Part shown: positions 8,999 to 18,047 of the stretch, one piece after another
Layout: the number at the start of each line of letters is the position of its first letter
How positions within the stretch are numbered: the stretch's first letter is position 1
Origin: VAZQ01 sp963817015
Lineage (GTDB): Bacteria; Pseudomonadota; Alphaproteobacteria; Rhizobiales; Xanthobacteraceae
Direction of reading: 5' to 3'
DNA: 64,000 bases
Assembly (NCBI GenBank): GCA_963817015.1
Contig: CAWFMV010000007.1
Location: 124,001 to 188,000, forward strand
Position numbers and translations under genes: made by a program
Notes under the pieces: generated by a model
Told to the model about the DNA's origin: nothing
The model's input: the letters and a program-made list of their open reading frames with translations, nothing else
The model's database searches: none

Positions 8999-10177
8999 TC
9001 ACGCAAAATAACGAGCCAATGTTGGCGCGGCGTATCCGGCACCAGCCGCAAAGCGGAAGAGTGGTCCAAAGCTTATGTACGAGAGGGGTCCAAGAAAATG
9101 GAGGCCGCGGACCGAGGACTCAAACTTGCGATTGAGGTCCGGAGCGTTCTCTGTGCAGCAAATTTGCTCCACGAGGCCTCTGTCGAGGAAAGGTAGCCGT
9201 CTCACCTCCAAATCAAACCCCGTCCCGGCAATGATGCAATCAAAATCCTCACTGCGCAGGTTGTTGGATTGATCACGAATGCTGACGCGCAGGCCGCCTT
9301 GCACGGGATCAGCACGCACCACCTCATGCTGAAGGTGTATCGGGACCTTGCCGACCACGCGATCCTTGATCCACCAAGGGGCCGAAGGTCCCAAATATCC
9401 TTTGGCGAGCCGCACACGTCGCTCCTTCGGCATAAAATGGACCAGCAAGGGAACGTGTTGCAACACCCAACTCTGGCGACTGACACCCAGCACTGATACG
9501 GGCTCCTTGATCTTTCTCCACAGTGGCCGCTCCTTCGGCGTTCGTCCGTGGATGACCGCGTACTGACCCCGCACGAAGATCTCCGCAGCGCCCCCAGCCT
9601 CGTTAACGAGGGCTCCCGCCTCGATCGCAGATGCTCCGGCGCCTATGATGGCCACTCTCTTCTGGCGGTATGCGGAGTAGTCAGAGATATCCGCGGTGTG
9701 CCGAAGCAAGTCAGGCCCGAGGCCCTGGAGATGTCTTGGCACACGATTAAGGTTGGAGAGGCCCGTGCAAACCACCACCCGGCGCGCGCGAATGCTGTCG
9801 TTGTTTGCGAGGGTGACCTCGAATTCCTTGCCATTAGTTGCAATGTTCGTCGCCAGGACCTCTTCGATCTCCGGCACGAATCGCTCGCGCATCTCCATTC
9901 CGTACGCGGCGAAGCTTTGCATCGTGCAGGGTTCGTAGTCCTCCAGGCCGTGCCGCCTGCACCAATCGGGAAACGAATTGCCGCGTTCGGGCACAGCAAT
10001 GTTGGTCGCGAAGGCGAAGGATTTCAGATTGATGCCCACCGGCATGTCACGCCAGAAGCGCATCGCTTCGCCGCATATTCTATGCCTGACACCGCGTGCG
10101 CGAAGATGTGCTGCAAGTGAAAGTCCGTATGGGCCTGCGCCGACAATGGCCACGTCAACGACACCCTGCATCCGCAA
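8999..10177 (-). CDS. FAD/NAD(P)-dependent monooxygenase-like oxidoreductase
   Basis: Intact 392-residue two-dinucleotide-domain flavoprotein. The FAD motif VAIVGAGPYG is at residues 9-18 and the second Rossmann motif VAIIGAGASA at about 175-184. CTGLSNLNRVPRHL and the C-terminal IAGTGFD-type loop fit the family of flavin monooxygenases and lysine/ornithine N-hydroxylases. The classical FMO fingerprint is degenerate (RHTADISDYSAY). The substrate is unknown. It starts 3 bases after the stop of the ATP-grasp gene, so the pair forms one operon and probably acts in sequence on one small molecule. Codon use and GC are lower than in the flanking core genes, suggesting transfer. Confidence 0.8.
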   Translation of the reverse strand: MRMQGVVDVAIVGAGPYGLSLAAHLRARGVRHRICGEAMRFWRDMPVGINLKSFAFATNIAVPERGNSFPDWCRRHGLEDYEPCTMQSFAAYGMEMRERFVPEIEEVLATNIATNGKEFEVTLANNDSIRARRVVVCTGLSNLNRVPRHLQGLGPDLLRHTADISDYSAYRQKRVAIIGAGASAIEAGALVNEAGGAAEIFVRGQYAVIHGRTPKERPLWRKIKEPVSVLGVSRQSWVLQHVPLLVHFMPKERRVRLAKGYLGPSAPWWIKDRVVGKVPIHLQHEVVRADPVQGGLRVSIRDQSNNLRSEDFDCIIAGTGFDLEVRRLPFLDRGLVEQICCTENAPDLNRKFESSVRGLHFLGPLSYISFGPLFRFAAGAGYAAPTLARYFA

Positions 10178-10180
10178 CTC

Positions 10181-11458
10181 CTATTGCTTCAACCCATGGA
10201 TGAACGACCGCGGATGTCGCATCGCACGCGCCAAATAGTGCAACGCATCGAACACCCCCGGCATAGGATCAGTTGGGTCTGCCACGGCGTCGACAACTGC
10301 TCTGAATTTGTCCTTCGGCCACTGCTGCCATTGCCTCCGCTCCTCTTCGCTTATGGGTCCGAGGATCCGCCGGAGACGGCCTGTCAAGTTGCGCTCCAAT
10401 CTGTAGCTGTAGGCAACACCGTCGGGTTCATCACTCTCAGAACTTTCAGCAAACACTCGCACAAAATCGCTCTTGCCGCCTGTGGCGGCCTCATAGGCGA
10501 GCCTGGGTAGATCCATTCCGCGGCCAATGTCGTAGGCCATCTGACCATAGAAACGACCATTGAAATCTATGAGCATGAAATCCTGGTCGCCTCTTATGAA
10601 CTCCAATTCGAACGCGCCGTAATAACCGATGCGGTCACATAGCAGCTCCGTCTGCTTGGCAACTTCGGGCTCCAATGCAGCGGGTTCGAAGCAGATGCCG
10701 GTGCCGGTCTTGAGAGGTATCTGCAATGTTTTCCGTGCCGCGCGAAAGATCGTGCGTCCGCTCTGGTCTCTGAACCCCGACAGGGAATACACTGCGCCGA
10801 CCGACGCTGGATAGAAGCGCTGGATCATGGGTGACTTTGCATCTGGCACAATCCTCAAAAATTCACTGTCCAATGCGGCATCCTGTTCAAACTTGCTAAA
10901 CAGATCACGGACCGTGGTTGGGTTCGCATCCACAATGTGCGGTTTTGTCATATGTCTTTGAGCAACTTGTGAGCGGGGCTTGATCATAAGATGACCGTCG
11001 AGTTCCGCTACGATCTGTCCCGCTTCCTGCGCAGACTGGGGCAGCCATGTGGTTGGCACCGCGACCCCGGCATCCTGCGCGCATTGTAGCAATCTCTTTT
11101 TGTCAAGGACGTTGAGCATGGTCTCAATGTCCGGCTGGTACAGGTCGAAATATTTGGCGATTTCATTCTTGTGCCGAGCCAGCGCAAATGAGACGGCATC
11201 ACTCGTTGCGTAGAGGGCGCAGCGTGGACCGCGTTGCCCGAGGCTGATGAGCCAATTGATCCATTCCGAAGTGTCTTGGAATTGAGGGCATTTGATGTAT
11301 TGGGCCGTATGGCGGGAAAATCGCGTCCTGGACCACGCAGAAGGGTCTGCCACGATAACCTTGATGCCAGCCCGCCCGAGGGATCTGGCGGCTGCCAACG
11401 TGCCGAGGTAGCCGGGGTTCGCTAGGATAATAGGTGGCCGCATTCGTCGGATGACCAC
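10181..11458 (-). CDS. ATP-grasp ligase, substrate unknown
   Basis: Intact 425-residue protein. An N-terminal Rossmann-like pre-ATP-grasp region (PPIILANPGYLGTLAAARSL, residues about 8-27) is followed by the ATP-grasp fold. The ATP-binding lysine is in LMIKPRS (about 160). Acidic metal ligands lie in FELEF (about 283-287), and the motif LIDFNGRFYGQM (about 296-307) replaces the usual E-x-N with D-F-N. The organisation fits carboxylate-amine/thiol ligases that go through an acyl-phosphate. It is the first gene of a two-gene operon with the flavin monooxygenase. The operon is enclosed by direct repeats and lower in GC than its surroundings. No carrier protein, transporter or regulator is adjacent. 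Confidence 0.8.
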   Translation of the reverse strand: MVIRRMRPPIILANPGYLGTLAAARSLGRAGIKVIVADPSAWSRTRFSRHTAQYIKCPQFQDTSEWINWLISLGQRGPRCALYATSDAVSFALARHKNEIAKYFDLYQPDIETMLNVLDKKRLLQCAQDAGVAVPTTWLPQSAQEAGQIVAELDGHLMIKPRSQVAQRHMTKPHIVDANPTTVRDLFSKFEQDAALDSEFLRIVPDAKSPMIQRFYPASVGAVYSLSGFRDQSGRTIFRAARKTLQIPLKTGTGICFEPAALEPEVAKQTELLCDRIGYYGAFELEFIRGDQDFMLIDFNGRFYGQMAYDIGRGMDLPRLAYEAATGGKSDFVRVFAESSESDEPDGVAYSYRLERNLTGRLRRILGPISEEERRQWQQWPKDKFRAVVDAVADPTDPMPGVFDALHYLARAMRHPRSFIHGLKQ

Positions 11459-11943
11459 TCGCAGAAAGACAGGTTTTCAATTGACGTTTGCTCGCCGGCC
11501 GATGGCACCAACGCTGCCCATGAACGATGAAAAAGGATTTGGCACCCCCCCGCCCCGGCAGCTCGGCTAGCAGGCTACCTCAGGCTCGCATCGATGCGGA
11601 AGGGGGTTCCATGTCTGAACGTAGCCCTGACCGTCGATTTGCTGCAACGCCGCGATAAGCCCGGAGTCGCCGGTAAGCAGGCTGTAATGCTCACTTCTGC
11701 TCGGGTACGGACATTAACGCTGCTCCGACGTGCACGGAGACGCGGCGCCGATGCGTCGCCGGACGCATCAGCTGCCTGGCGGCGGACATGCAGGAGCTTA
11801 ATCGAACCTGCGAACGCTCGCTGACCGATCACAACTATTGTAAGGTGTGCGTACGCTGACCTGATGGCACCCAGAAGTGCACGTTGAAGTGCCGCGCAGC
11901 GCGGATCGCCTGCTATCCGCCCGCGGCGTGATCGCGTCAACGC
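11459..11943. other. Intergenic stretch upstream of the ATP-grasp operon
   Basis: About 485 bases without a gene I can support. It presumably holds the operon promoter near 11460-11560 (lower GC, A-rich patch near 11525-11540). A hairpin GATGCGTC-GCCG-GACGCATC lies at 11750-11769. Open frames here have no signal peptide, domain or good start context. Confidence 0.5.
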
Positions 11944-12720
11944 TCAGCTGCCGCTGAACCAGTTGTAGCCTTTCTCTTCCCAGTAACCGGGATTCCAGTT
12001 GTTGATGACCGCCATCTCCATGACGTGCTTGGGATTCTTGAACCCGAGCTTGGTCGGGATGCGCACCTTCATGGGGAAGCCATACTTCGTCGGCAGGACC
12101 TCGCCGTCGAACTTGAAGGTCATCTGGGTCTGCGGATGCAGCGCGGTCGGCATGTCGATCGATGTGTGATAGCCCTCGGCGCAGCGGAACCAGACATACT
12201 TGGCCGTGAGATCGGCACCGACCCGGTGCAGGAACTCGGACAACCGCGTGCCCGACCACTTGCCGATCGCGCTCCAGCCCTCGACGCAGATGTGGCGCGT
12301 GATCTGGGTTTCCTCCGGCAGCGCGTAGAGCTCTTTCAACGTCCAGGTCTTCTTGTTCTCGACCAGGCCGCCCACTTCGAGCTCATAGCTTTCGCCATCG
12401 ACCTCCGGCACATCCTCGACCGGATAGTAGGCATTGAACGGAAACGGCCGGGTGATCGCGCTCTCCGGATAAGTCGGCGCCAGCCGGTTGGGATTGAATA
12501 GCCAGGCCTGAGCACGATCGTTGAAGTAGGAGATCTTCATCAGCGCCTGCTCGGCGGCGGGACCATCAATGATGTCGCAGCCGGTGAGGAACGCGAGCGC
12601 GCCGAGGCTCGCACCGCCACGCAGGAACAACCGCCGCGTCGGATCGGGCAAGAGCTTGGTCGCATCCTTGATCAGAAGCTTCGGATCGACGCCAGGGATC
12701 ACTCTGCGTGTGCGCGACAT
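11944..12720 (-). CDS. MsrP/YedY-like molybdopterin oxidoreductase (sulfite oxidase family)
   Basis: A 258-residue periplasmic molybdoenzyme catalytic subunit; the family includes MsrP, which reduces methionine sulfoxide in proteins. A twin-arginine pattern TRRLFLRGG (Arg 29-30) is followed by a hydrophobic stretch ending in LTGC (Cys48), so it may be Tat-exported and lipidated. The Mo-ligand cysteine lies in RHICVEGWS (Cys145), followed by GTRLSEFLHRVGA and the substrate-channel block CAEGYHTSIDM. I chose the start MSRTRRV; an in-frame ATG 27 bases upstream is possible. It follows the cytochrome b gene by 74 bases, as expected for an MsrPQ-like couple. Its last 670 bases are duplicated about 3.7 kb away. 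Confidence 0.88.
   Translation of the reverse strand: MSRTRRVIPGVDPKLLIKDATKLLPDPTRRLFLRGGASLGALAFLTGCDIIDGPAAEQALMKISYFNDRAQAWLFNPNRLAPTYPESAITRPFPFNAYYPVEDVPEVDGESYELEVGGLVENKKTWTLKELYALPEETQITRHICVEGWSAIGKWSGTRLSEFLHRVGADLTAKYVWFRCAEGYHTSIDMPTALHPQTQMTFKFDGEVLPTKYGFPMKVRIPTKLGFKNPKHVMEMAVINNWNPGYWEEKGYNWFSGS
11946..12616. repeat. Direct repeat copy B (within intact msrP-like gene)
   Basis: Partner of copy A at 8247-8918, about 671 bases, same orientation. This copy is embedded in the intact gene and is therefore the likely source. Confidence 0.95.
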
Positions 12721-12794
12721 GACACCCTCCTTGATTGAGTGGCGCATGGTCTTGGCGGCGAACCCCAGTGATGCCCACTTCGCCGGACCATGCG

Positions 12795-13436
12795 CTATCG
12801 TCCGATGATCATGGCGCGCAGCGACTTCGGCACCACGAACGCCATGATCACATGAATGAGCAGGAAGCCCACGATCGCCGCCATGGCGGCGAAGTGAACG
12901 TAGCGCGCGAAGTCATAGCCGCCGAACAGCGCGGTGAGCTCCTGCAGCTGCACCGGCTTCCAGATTGCGAGCCCGGACAACACCACGACGACACCGGCCA
13001 GGATGACGCCAAGATAGAGGAGCTTCTGCACCGCGTTGTAGACCGACAAATCGTCGTGGCTGAGCCGGCCCCGCAGCGCCGCGCGCGCGTCGGCAATGAC
13101 CTCGCCAGGACGGATCGGCAGGAGCTTGCGCCGGAACCGGCCAGTCAAAATCCCGAGCGTGACATAAACGAGGCCATTGACCACGAACAGCCACATCGCG
13201 GCGAAATGCCAGAGCAGCGCACCGCCGAGCCAGCCTCCAAGCGTGATCGATTTCGGGAATTCGAACGCGAAGAGCGGCGAGGCGTTATAGATCTCCCATC
13301 CCGAACCGATCATCATCAACACGGCGACCGCATTGATCCAATGGGTGATGCGCAGCCAGACCGGATGGACCGTCCCGCTCGTGCGCACGGCGACGGCCTC
13401 TCCGGCGGGGTCGATCTGGGTGGCTTCAACGGTCAT
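12795..13436 (-). CDS. Cytochrome b561-family membrane partner of the molybdoenzyme
   Basis: 213-residue integral membrane protein with at least four hydrophobic helices (WINAVAVLMMIGSGWEI, LLWHFAAMWLFVVNGLVYV, LLYLGVILAGVVVVLSGLAI, FAAMAAIVGFLLIHVIMAFV). Histidines suited to bis-His heme b ligation occur in RITHWINAV, LLWHFAAMW, RYVHFAAM and LIHVIM. It should carry electrons from the quinone pool to the periplasmic MsrP-like subunit encoded just downstream. I use MTVEATQ as start because the remnant beside the truncated msrP copy shows the same N-terminus. The next gene upstream, mch, is divergent. Confidence 0.85.
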   Translation of the reverse strand: MTVEATQIDPAGEAVAVRTSGTVHPVWLRITHWINAVAVLMMIGSGWEIYNASPLFAFEFPKSITLGGWLGGALLWHFAAMWLFVVNGLVYVTLGILTGRFRRKLLPIRPGEVIADARAALRGRLSHDDLSVYNAVQKLLYLGVILAGVVVVLSGLAIWKPVQLQELTALFGGYDFARYVHFAAMAAIVGFLLIHVIMAFVVPKSLRAMIIGR

Positions 13437-13606
13437 TGGCGGCCCTTGCACATCATCCTATCTGAATCTATCGATCCGGGCGTCATTCGTCAGCCCGCCC
13501 AGGCCCGGGCTTGTAACACAGCTACGTGATGGTAGCCCGACCGGATGCGCCCCTGATGTAGGCCCTAACGCACGCCGCTTGAAACACCCAGCCCTTTGAC
13601 GTCCCC

Positions 13607-14657
13607 ATGAGCAAGACCAGCGCCGGTAACTTTTTCGAGGATTTTCGCGTCGGAACCCTGATCCGGCACGCGACGCCGCGCACCGTGACCGCCGGCGACG
13701 TGGCTCTTTATAGCAGCCTCTACGGCCCGCGTTTCGCGGTGCAATCCGCGGACACATTTGCGCAGGCGATCGGCTATCCACGCGCACCGGTCGACGACCT
13801 GCTCGCCTTTCACATCGTGTTCGGCAAGAGCGTGGCGGACATCTCGATCAACGCGGTCGCCAATCTCGGCTATGCGGGCTGCCGGTTCCTGGCGCCGGTC
13901 TATCCGGGCGACACCATCAGCGCGGTCTCCGAGGTGATCGGGCTCAAGGAGAATTCCAACCGCAAGACCGGCATCGTGTTCGTGCGCTCGACCGGCTTCA
14001 AGCCCGACGGCAGCAAGGTGCTCGAATATGTGCGCTGGGTGATGGTGCACAAGCGCGACGAGGCCGCGAAGGCGGACGCAGACCATGTGCCGCGGGTACC
14101 GGAGGCCCTGCTGCCCAGCATGCTCGGCAGCGCCTGCCCGCCGATCGACCCCGCCGCCTATGATGTGACGCTGGCCGGCAGTCCTCATCGTTTTGGGGAC
14201 TACGAGGTCGGCGAGCGCATCGACCATGTCGACGGCGTCACGGTCGAGGAGGCGGAGCACCAGATCGCGACGCGGCTCTATCAGAATCCGGCGCGCATCC
14301 ATTTCAACCAATATGTCGAAGCGCAGGGCCGCTTCGGCCGGCGGCTGATCTATGGCGGCCACGTGATCTCGCTCGCCCGCAGCCTCACTTACAACGGTTT
14401 CGCCAACGCGTTCCACGTCACGGCGATCAACGGCGGGCGGCATGTGGCACCGCTGTTCGCTGGCGCAACGGTGTTTGCCTGGAGCGAGGTGCTGGCACGC
14501 GACCGAGCTTCCCGGCCGCGCTGATGTCGGCGCGCTGCGGCTGCGCACGATCGCCACGAAGGATCGACCCTGCCACGATTTCCCGCACAAGCAAGGCGAC
14601 CAGGACGATCCGGCGGTCGTGCTCGAGCTCGACTACTGGGTGCTGCTGCCGCGGTGA
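13607..14657 (+). CDS. mch: Mesaconyl-CoA hydratase (MaoC-like double hot-dog; one frameshift)
   Basis: Hot-dog fold hydratase similar to the ethylmalonyl-CoA pathway enzyme that hydrates mesaconyl-C1-CoA to beta-methylmalyl-CoA. The N-terminal FFEDFRVGTLIRHATPRTVT, then FAQAIGYPRAPVDDLL, NAVANLGYAGCRFLAPVYPG and EVIGLKENSNRKTG are strongly like Rhodobacter Mch. The second hot-dog half has NPARIHFNQY and LIYGGHVISLARSLTYNG. A one-base error near 14505 throws the frame; the proper ending ADVGALRLRTIA to LELDYWVLLPR is in another frame and ends at 14657, giving about 349 residues, the family size. No other pathway gene lies in the window. Confidence 0.78.
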
Positions 14658-14752
14658 CTAGTGAGCGTTGCGCTCAGTCTGCTCCATCTGCTCGTGTTTG
14701 TGCTCCGCTCATCATCCCGCCTTCGGCATTGCGCTCCTCGGTACATTCGCGG

Positions 14753-16830
14753 ATGATAAGCCTCATGTTTCGCTGTTTCTCTTGCGTCCTATTGTTGCTT
14801 GCTTTGCTCACCGCACCCGCCTTGGCCGAGAAGGGCAAGCTGCGTGAGCGGCTGACGCCCGCCGTGATGGCGATCGTTTATCCTGGCGCTGAACGACTTG
14901 GATTGGAGGAAGGCTCGCCGCCCGCGATTGCGGTCTACCAGGGCGACAAGGTCGTCGCATACGTGTTTTCAACACTCGATATTGTCGCCGCAGTCGGCTA
15001 CTCGGCAACCCCATTTGACGTGATTGGCGGTGTCGATCTGAATGGCCGCATCACCGGGGCCAAAGTGATCGCACACAACGAGCCGTATATCCTGAACGAC
15101 CAAAAGCGTGAACAGCTGCTCGACACCTTTCTGGCCCGTGAGGCCAGCCGTCCGGTGCGTGGTGGAAGCAGTGGCATGTTGGCCCCTGACTTCGTCGCCG
15201 GTGCGACGGTCAGCGCGCGCGCCATGCGCGCTGCGTTGACGGAGACCGCGAGACTCGTGCTGCGCACGCGCAGCCCACGCGAAGCGGTGACCGTTCCGAC
15301 CCTCGACGCTGAGAGCTTCAACCTCACGTCCTGGCAGGAGCTATTCGCTGACCGGCGCGATGGTGCGCCGACGGGTGACCTCTGGCGAGGTTGCGGCGGC
15401 GCTCGCCAAGGCGGGCATCTCTGCTGCCGCGCTCGACGTGCCGCTCGGCAAGCCCGATGATCTCTACGTCGAGTTCATGACTGGGCTGTTCACACCACGC
15501 TCCATCGGCGGCAGCCTGGTTGGCCTCCAGAACTTCGAGGAATACAAGCAACGGATGCCGGTCGGCGGATGGGCAATCATCGTCGCCTCGAATGGGCCAT
15601 ACGACTTTCTAGGCACCAAATATTTCCGGGAGGCGAGGGCCGGCGCTTCGATCGCCTGCGGGTGGTACAGGGTAGCCAGACGTTTGACTTCGTGCAGGCC
15701 GACTTCCAGCGGATCTGGAACTGGCCGTGGCGAGGGCATACGGGGGCAGCAGGATGCGGGACTTTTTGCGCTGGCGGCAAACTCCGGCTTCGACCCGGTC
15801 CAGCCGTGGCGCCTCGAGCTTCTGGTGAACGGCAGTGGTTCGGTTTCGATTCCTTTCGGTCTCGACTACAAGATACCGGACGCACATGTTCTGATGCCGG
15901 ATCAGCCGCCGGTTGCTGCGTGGGTCGAGGCATGGCGCGATAGCCGCCTGAATGTCGCGTTGCTCGCCCTGCTGCTGTCGGTTCTGACCCTCATTTTCGT
16001 CTTCCAGGACGATCCTGTCGCGTTCCCGCCTTGCGCACCGACTGGTGCGCAACGGATTTTTGGCAATCGTCGTCCTTTGGCTCGGCTGGACTGCCGGAGC
16101 GCAGCTGTCGATCGTCAACGTCATCAACTATATCCGAGGACCGTTCGCCGCCGTCGATATCGGCTTCTATCTCGCTGAGCCACTCATCATCATCGTGGCG
16201 GTTTACACGCTGCTTTCAGTGTTGCTGATCGGGCGCGGGGTGTTTTGCGGCTGGCTGTGTCCGTTCGGAGCCCTGCAGGAGCTGCTCGGCCAGATCTCTC
16301 GCTGGCTCGGCGTGCCGCAATGGAACCCGTCCCCTGCGCTTGAAAGGCGCCTCTGGCTCGGCAAGTACGTGGCCGCGGCGGCGGTGCTGGTGCTGGTGCT
16401 GACGTCGCTTGACCCAACGGGCGCCAGCACCGAGATCGAGCCTTTCAAGACCGCGATCACCTCGAAATTCACGCGCGCCTGGCCCTATGTGCTCTATGCC
16501 GGTGCGTTGCTGGCCTTCGGGCTGTTCTCCGAGCGCGCCTATTGCCGCTTCCTCTGCCCGCTCGGTGGCCTGCTCGCCTTTCTCGATCGCCTGCACCTCA
16601 TCAACCTGCTCAAGCGCCGTCCCGAATGCGGCAATCCCTGCCACCTCTGCGAGCGGTCGTGCCCGGTGCGCGCCATCGAGCCATCCGGCAAGATCGTGAC
16701 GGCGGAATGCTTCCAGTGCCTCGATTGCCAGGTCGAGTATTACGACGATGCGCGATGCCCGCCGCTCGCGCGCGCCGCCAAGTTACGTGGCGGCGTAGCG
16801 CCTGCTGCTGTCACGGTTGAAAATGCCTGA
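14753..16830 (+). CDS. nosR: NosR/NirI-family FMN-binding, polyferredoxin membrane protein (frameshifted)
   Basis: Start chosen at MISLMFRCF, just before a signal peptide (CVLLLLALLTAPALA). The periplasmic part contains the covalent FMN site FVAGATVSARAM, where the Thr of GAT is flavinylated, and GLFTPRSIGGSLVG. Then come several membrane helices with CGWLCPFGALQELL and CRFLCPLGGLLAF, and a C-terminal polyferredoxin with CGNPCHLCERSCP and CFQCLDCQ. NosR feeds electrons to periplasmic N2O reductase or governs its expression. Four indels (near 15355, 15625, 15735 and 16030) must be repaired to give about 690 residues, the family size. No nosZDFYL is present; nosX follows directly with a 14-base overlap. 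Confidence 0.8.
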
Positions 16831-17893
16831 CGGGAAACGCCTGACACCCGCGTTGGGACGCTTGAATCGCTCGCTGCGGCCACTGACACGCCGTCGAGCC
16901 TTGCGCGTGACGGCGGCGATGGCCGGCTTGCCGTTGATGATCGCAGCGGTTCGCGCCACTGCGCCGAAAGCCCAATTTCACACCTGGCAAGGCGACGTGC
17001 TCGGGGCGTGGTCGGAGCTTGCCCTTTGGCACAACGACGCCAGGTTTGCACGACGGGCTATCCTGCTCGTGCAACGTGAGATCGCGCGCTTCGATCGGAT
17101 TTTCAGCCTCTATCGGCCAGACAGCGAAATCTCGCAGCTCAACGCAGCCGGCAAACTGATCAAACCATCACCAGAGCTGCGTGCAGTCATCGAGGCAAGC
17201 CAACGCCTCGGCGTCTTGAGCGCCGGCGCGTTCGATATTTCTGTTCAACCTTTGTGGAGGCTGCACGAGGCGCATTTCTGGTCACGCACCGAGGTCCAGG
17301 CCAACATCGCAGCACGAGCACACGACCTTGCGTGCGCACTGGTGGACTTCCGCCAGATCGACTGCAGCGCGGCCGCCATCGGCTTTGCGCGCCCCGGGAT
17401 GGCGATCACGCTCAACGGCATCGCCCAAGGCTATGTAACCGACGCCATCGCCGACCTTTTGCGCAACGAAGGCTTCGAGACCGCCGTCGCCGACCTGGGC
17501 GAGCTTCGCGCCCTCGGTCGTCACCCGGACGGGCGCCCGTGGAAACTCGGAATCCGCGGCGGTATGGCGCCGGATGGAGAAGGTCGCATCGTTGAGCTTG
17601 AAGACATGGCTCTTGCGGTGTCCGGCGGCTACGGCACGACATTCGAGCCGAGCGGCAACTTTCATCACATTTTCGATCCACGCACTGGCGCAAGTGCCAA
17701 AAGTCTCGTCGATGTCGCGGTCATCAGTCCGAGTGCGACAACAGCCGATGGGCTGGCGACCGCCATCTGTGTGGCGGGCGAAAAGCTTGCACCGATACTG
17801 CTCGCTGCATATCCGCGGACATGGGCGATACTGACCCGGCTCGACGGGACGTCTGTTGTAGTTCACGCAACGTCTAGCACGGTCGCGGGTTAG
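16817..17893 (+). CDS. nosX: FAD:protein FMN transferase (ApbE/NosX)
   Basis: A 358-residue periplasmic enzyme that attaches FMN to threonine of target proteins, here most plausibly the GAT site of the NosR encoded just upstream and overlapping by 14 bases. It has an arginine-rich N-terminus and hydrophobic segment (TRRRALRVTAAMAGLPLMIA) suited to Tat or Sec export. ApbE motifs are FDRIFSLYRPDSEIS, SAGAFDISVQPLW, LNGIAQGYVTD, ALAVSGGYGTTF, HHIFDPRTG and TADGLATA. No frameshift. The pairing with nosR supports the NosX name over a general ApbE. Confidence 0.87.
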   Translation: MKMPDGKRLTPALGRLNRSLRPLTRRRALRVTAAMAGLPLMIAAVRATAPKAQFHTWQGDVLGAWSELALWHNDARFARRAILLVQREIARFDRIFSLYRPDSEISQLNAAGKLIKPSPELRAVIEASQRLGVLSAGAFDISVQPLWRLHEAHFWSRTEVQANIAARAHDLACALVDFRQIDCSAAAIGFARPGMAITLNGIAQGYVTDAIADLLRNEGFETAVADLGELRALGRHPDGRPWKLGIRGGMAPDGEGRIVELEDMALAVSGGYGTTFEPSGNFHHIFDPRTGASAKSLVDVAVISPSATTADGLATAICVAGEKLAPILLAAYPRTWAILTRLDGTSVVVHATSSTVAG

Positions 17894-17992
17894 AGCATGA
17901 TCCCGAAAAGTGGAAGCCGGTTTTCGAAAGAGATCATGCTCAAACAAAATGTTAGACTTTGATCCAATTCAATCTAATCGGATCAAAGTCTA
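17893..17992. repeat. Palindromic intergenic repeat, double hairpin
   Basis: Two consecutive inverted repeats: GAGCATGATC/GATCATGCTC arms at 17893-17902 and 17932-17941, and TAGACTTTGATCC/GGATCAAAGTCTA arms at 17953-17965 and 17980-17992. I recall very similar gagcatgatc-type elements as dispersed repeats in Bradyrhizobium and relatives. It lies just after nosX and before a convergent LysR gene, so it could also end transcription. Confidence 0.8.
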
Positions 17993-18047
17993 GCGGAGCG
18001 AACTTCGCTTTCTCATCTTCGCAGCTGAGGATTGGTCGAAAACCGCA

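Noticed and set aside
11575..11940. 121-codon minus-strand frame upstream of the ATP-grasp operon
   Set aside because: No start context, domain or signal; low-quality Arg/Ser/Ala-rich text.
14658..14752. FNR/NNR-type operator before nosR
   Set aside because: No TTGAT-N4-ATCAA or similar palindrome found in the short gap.
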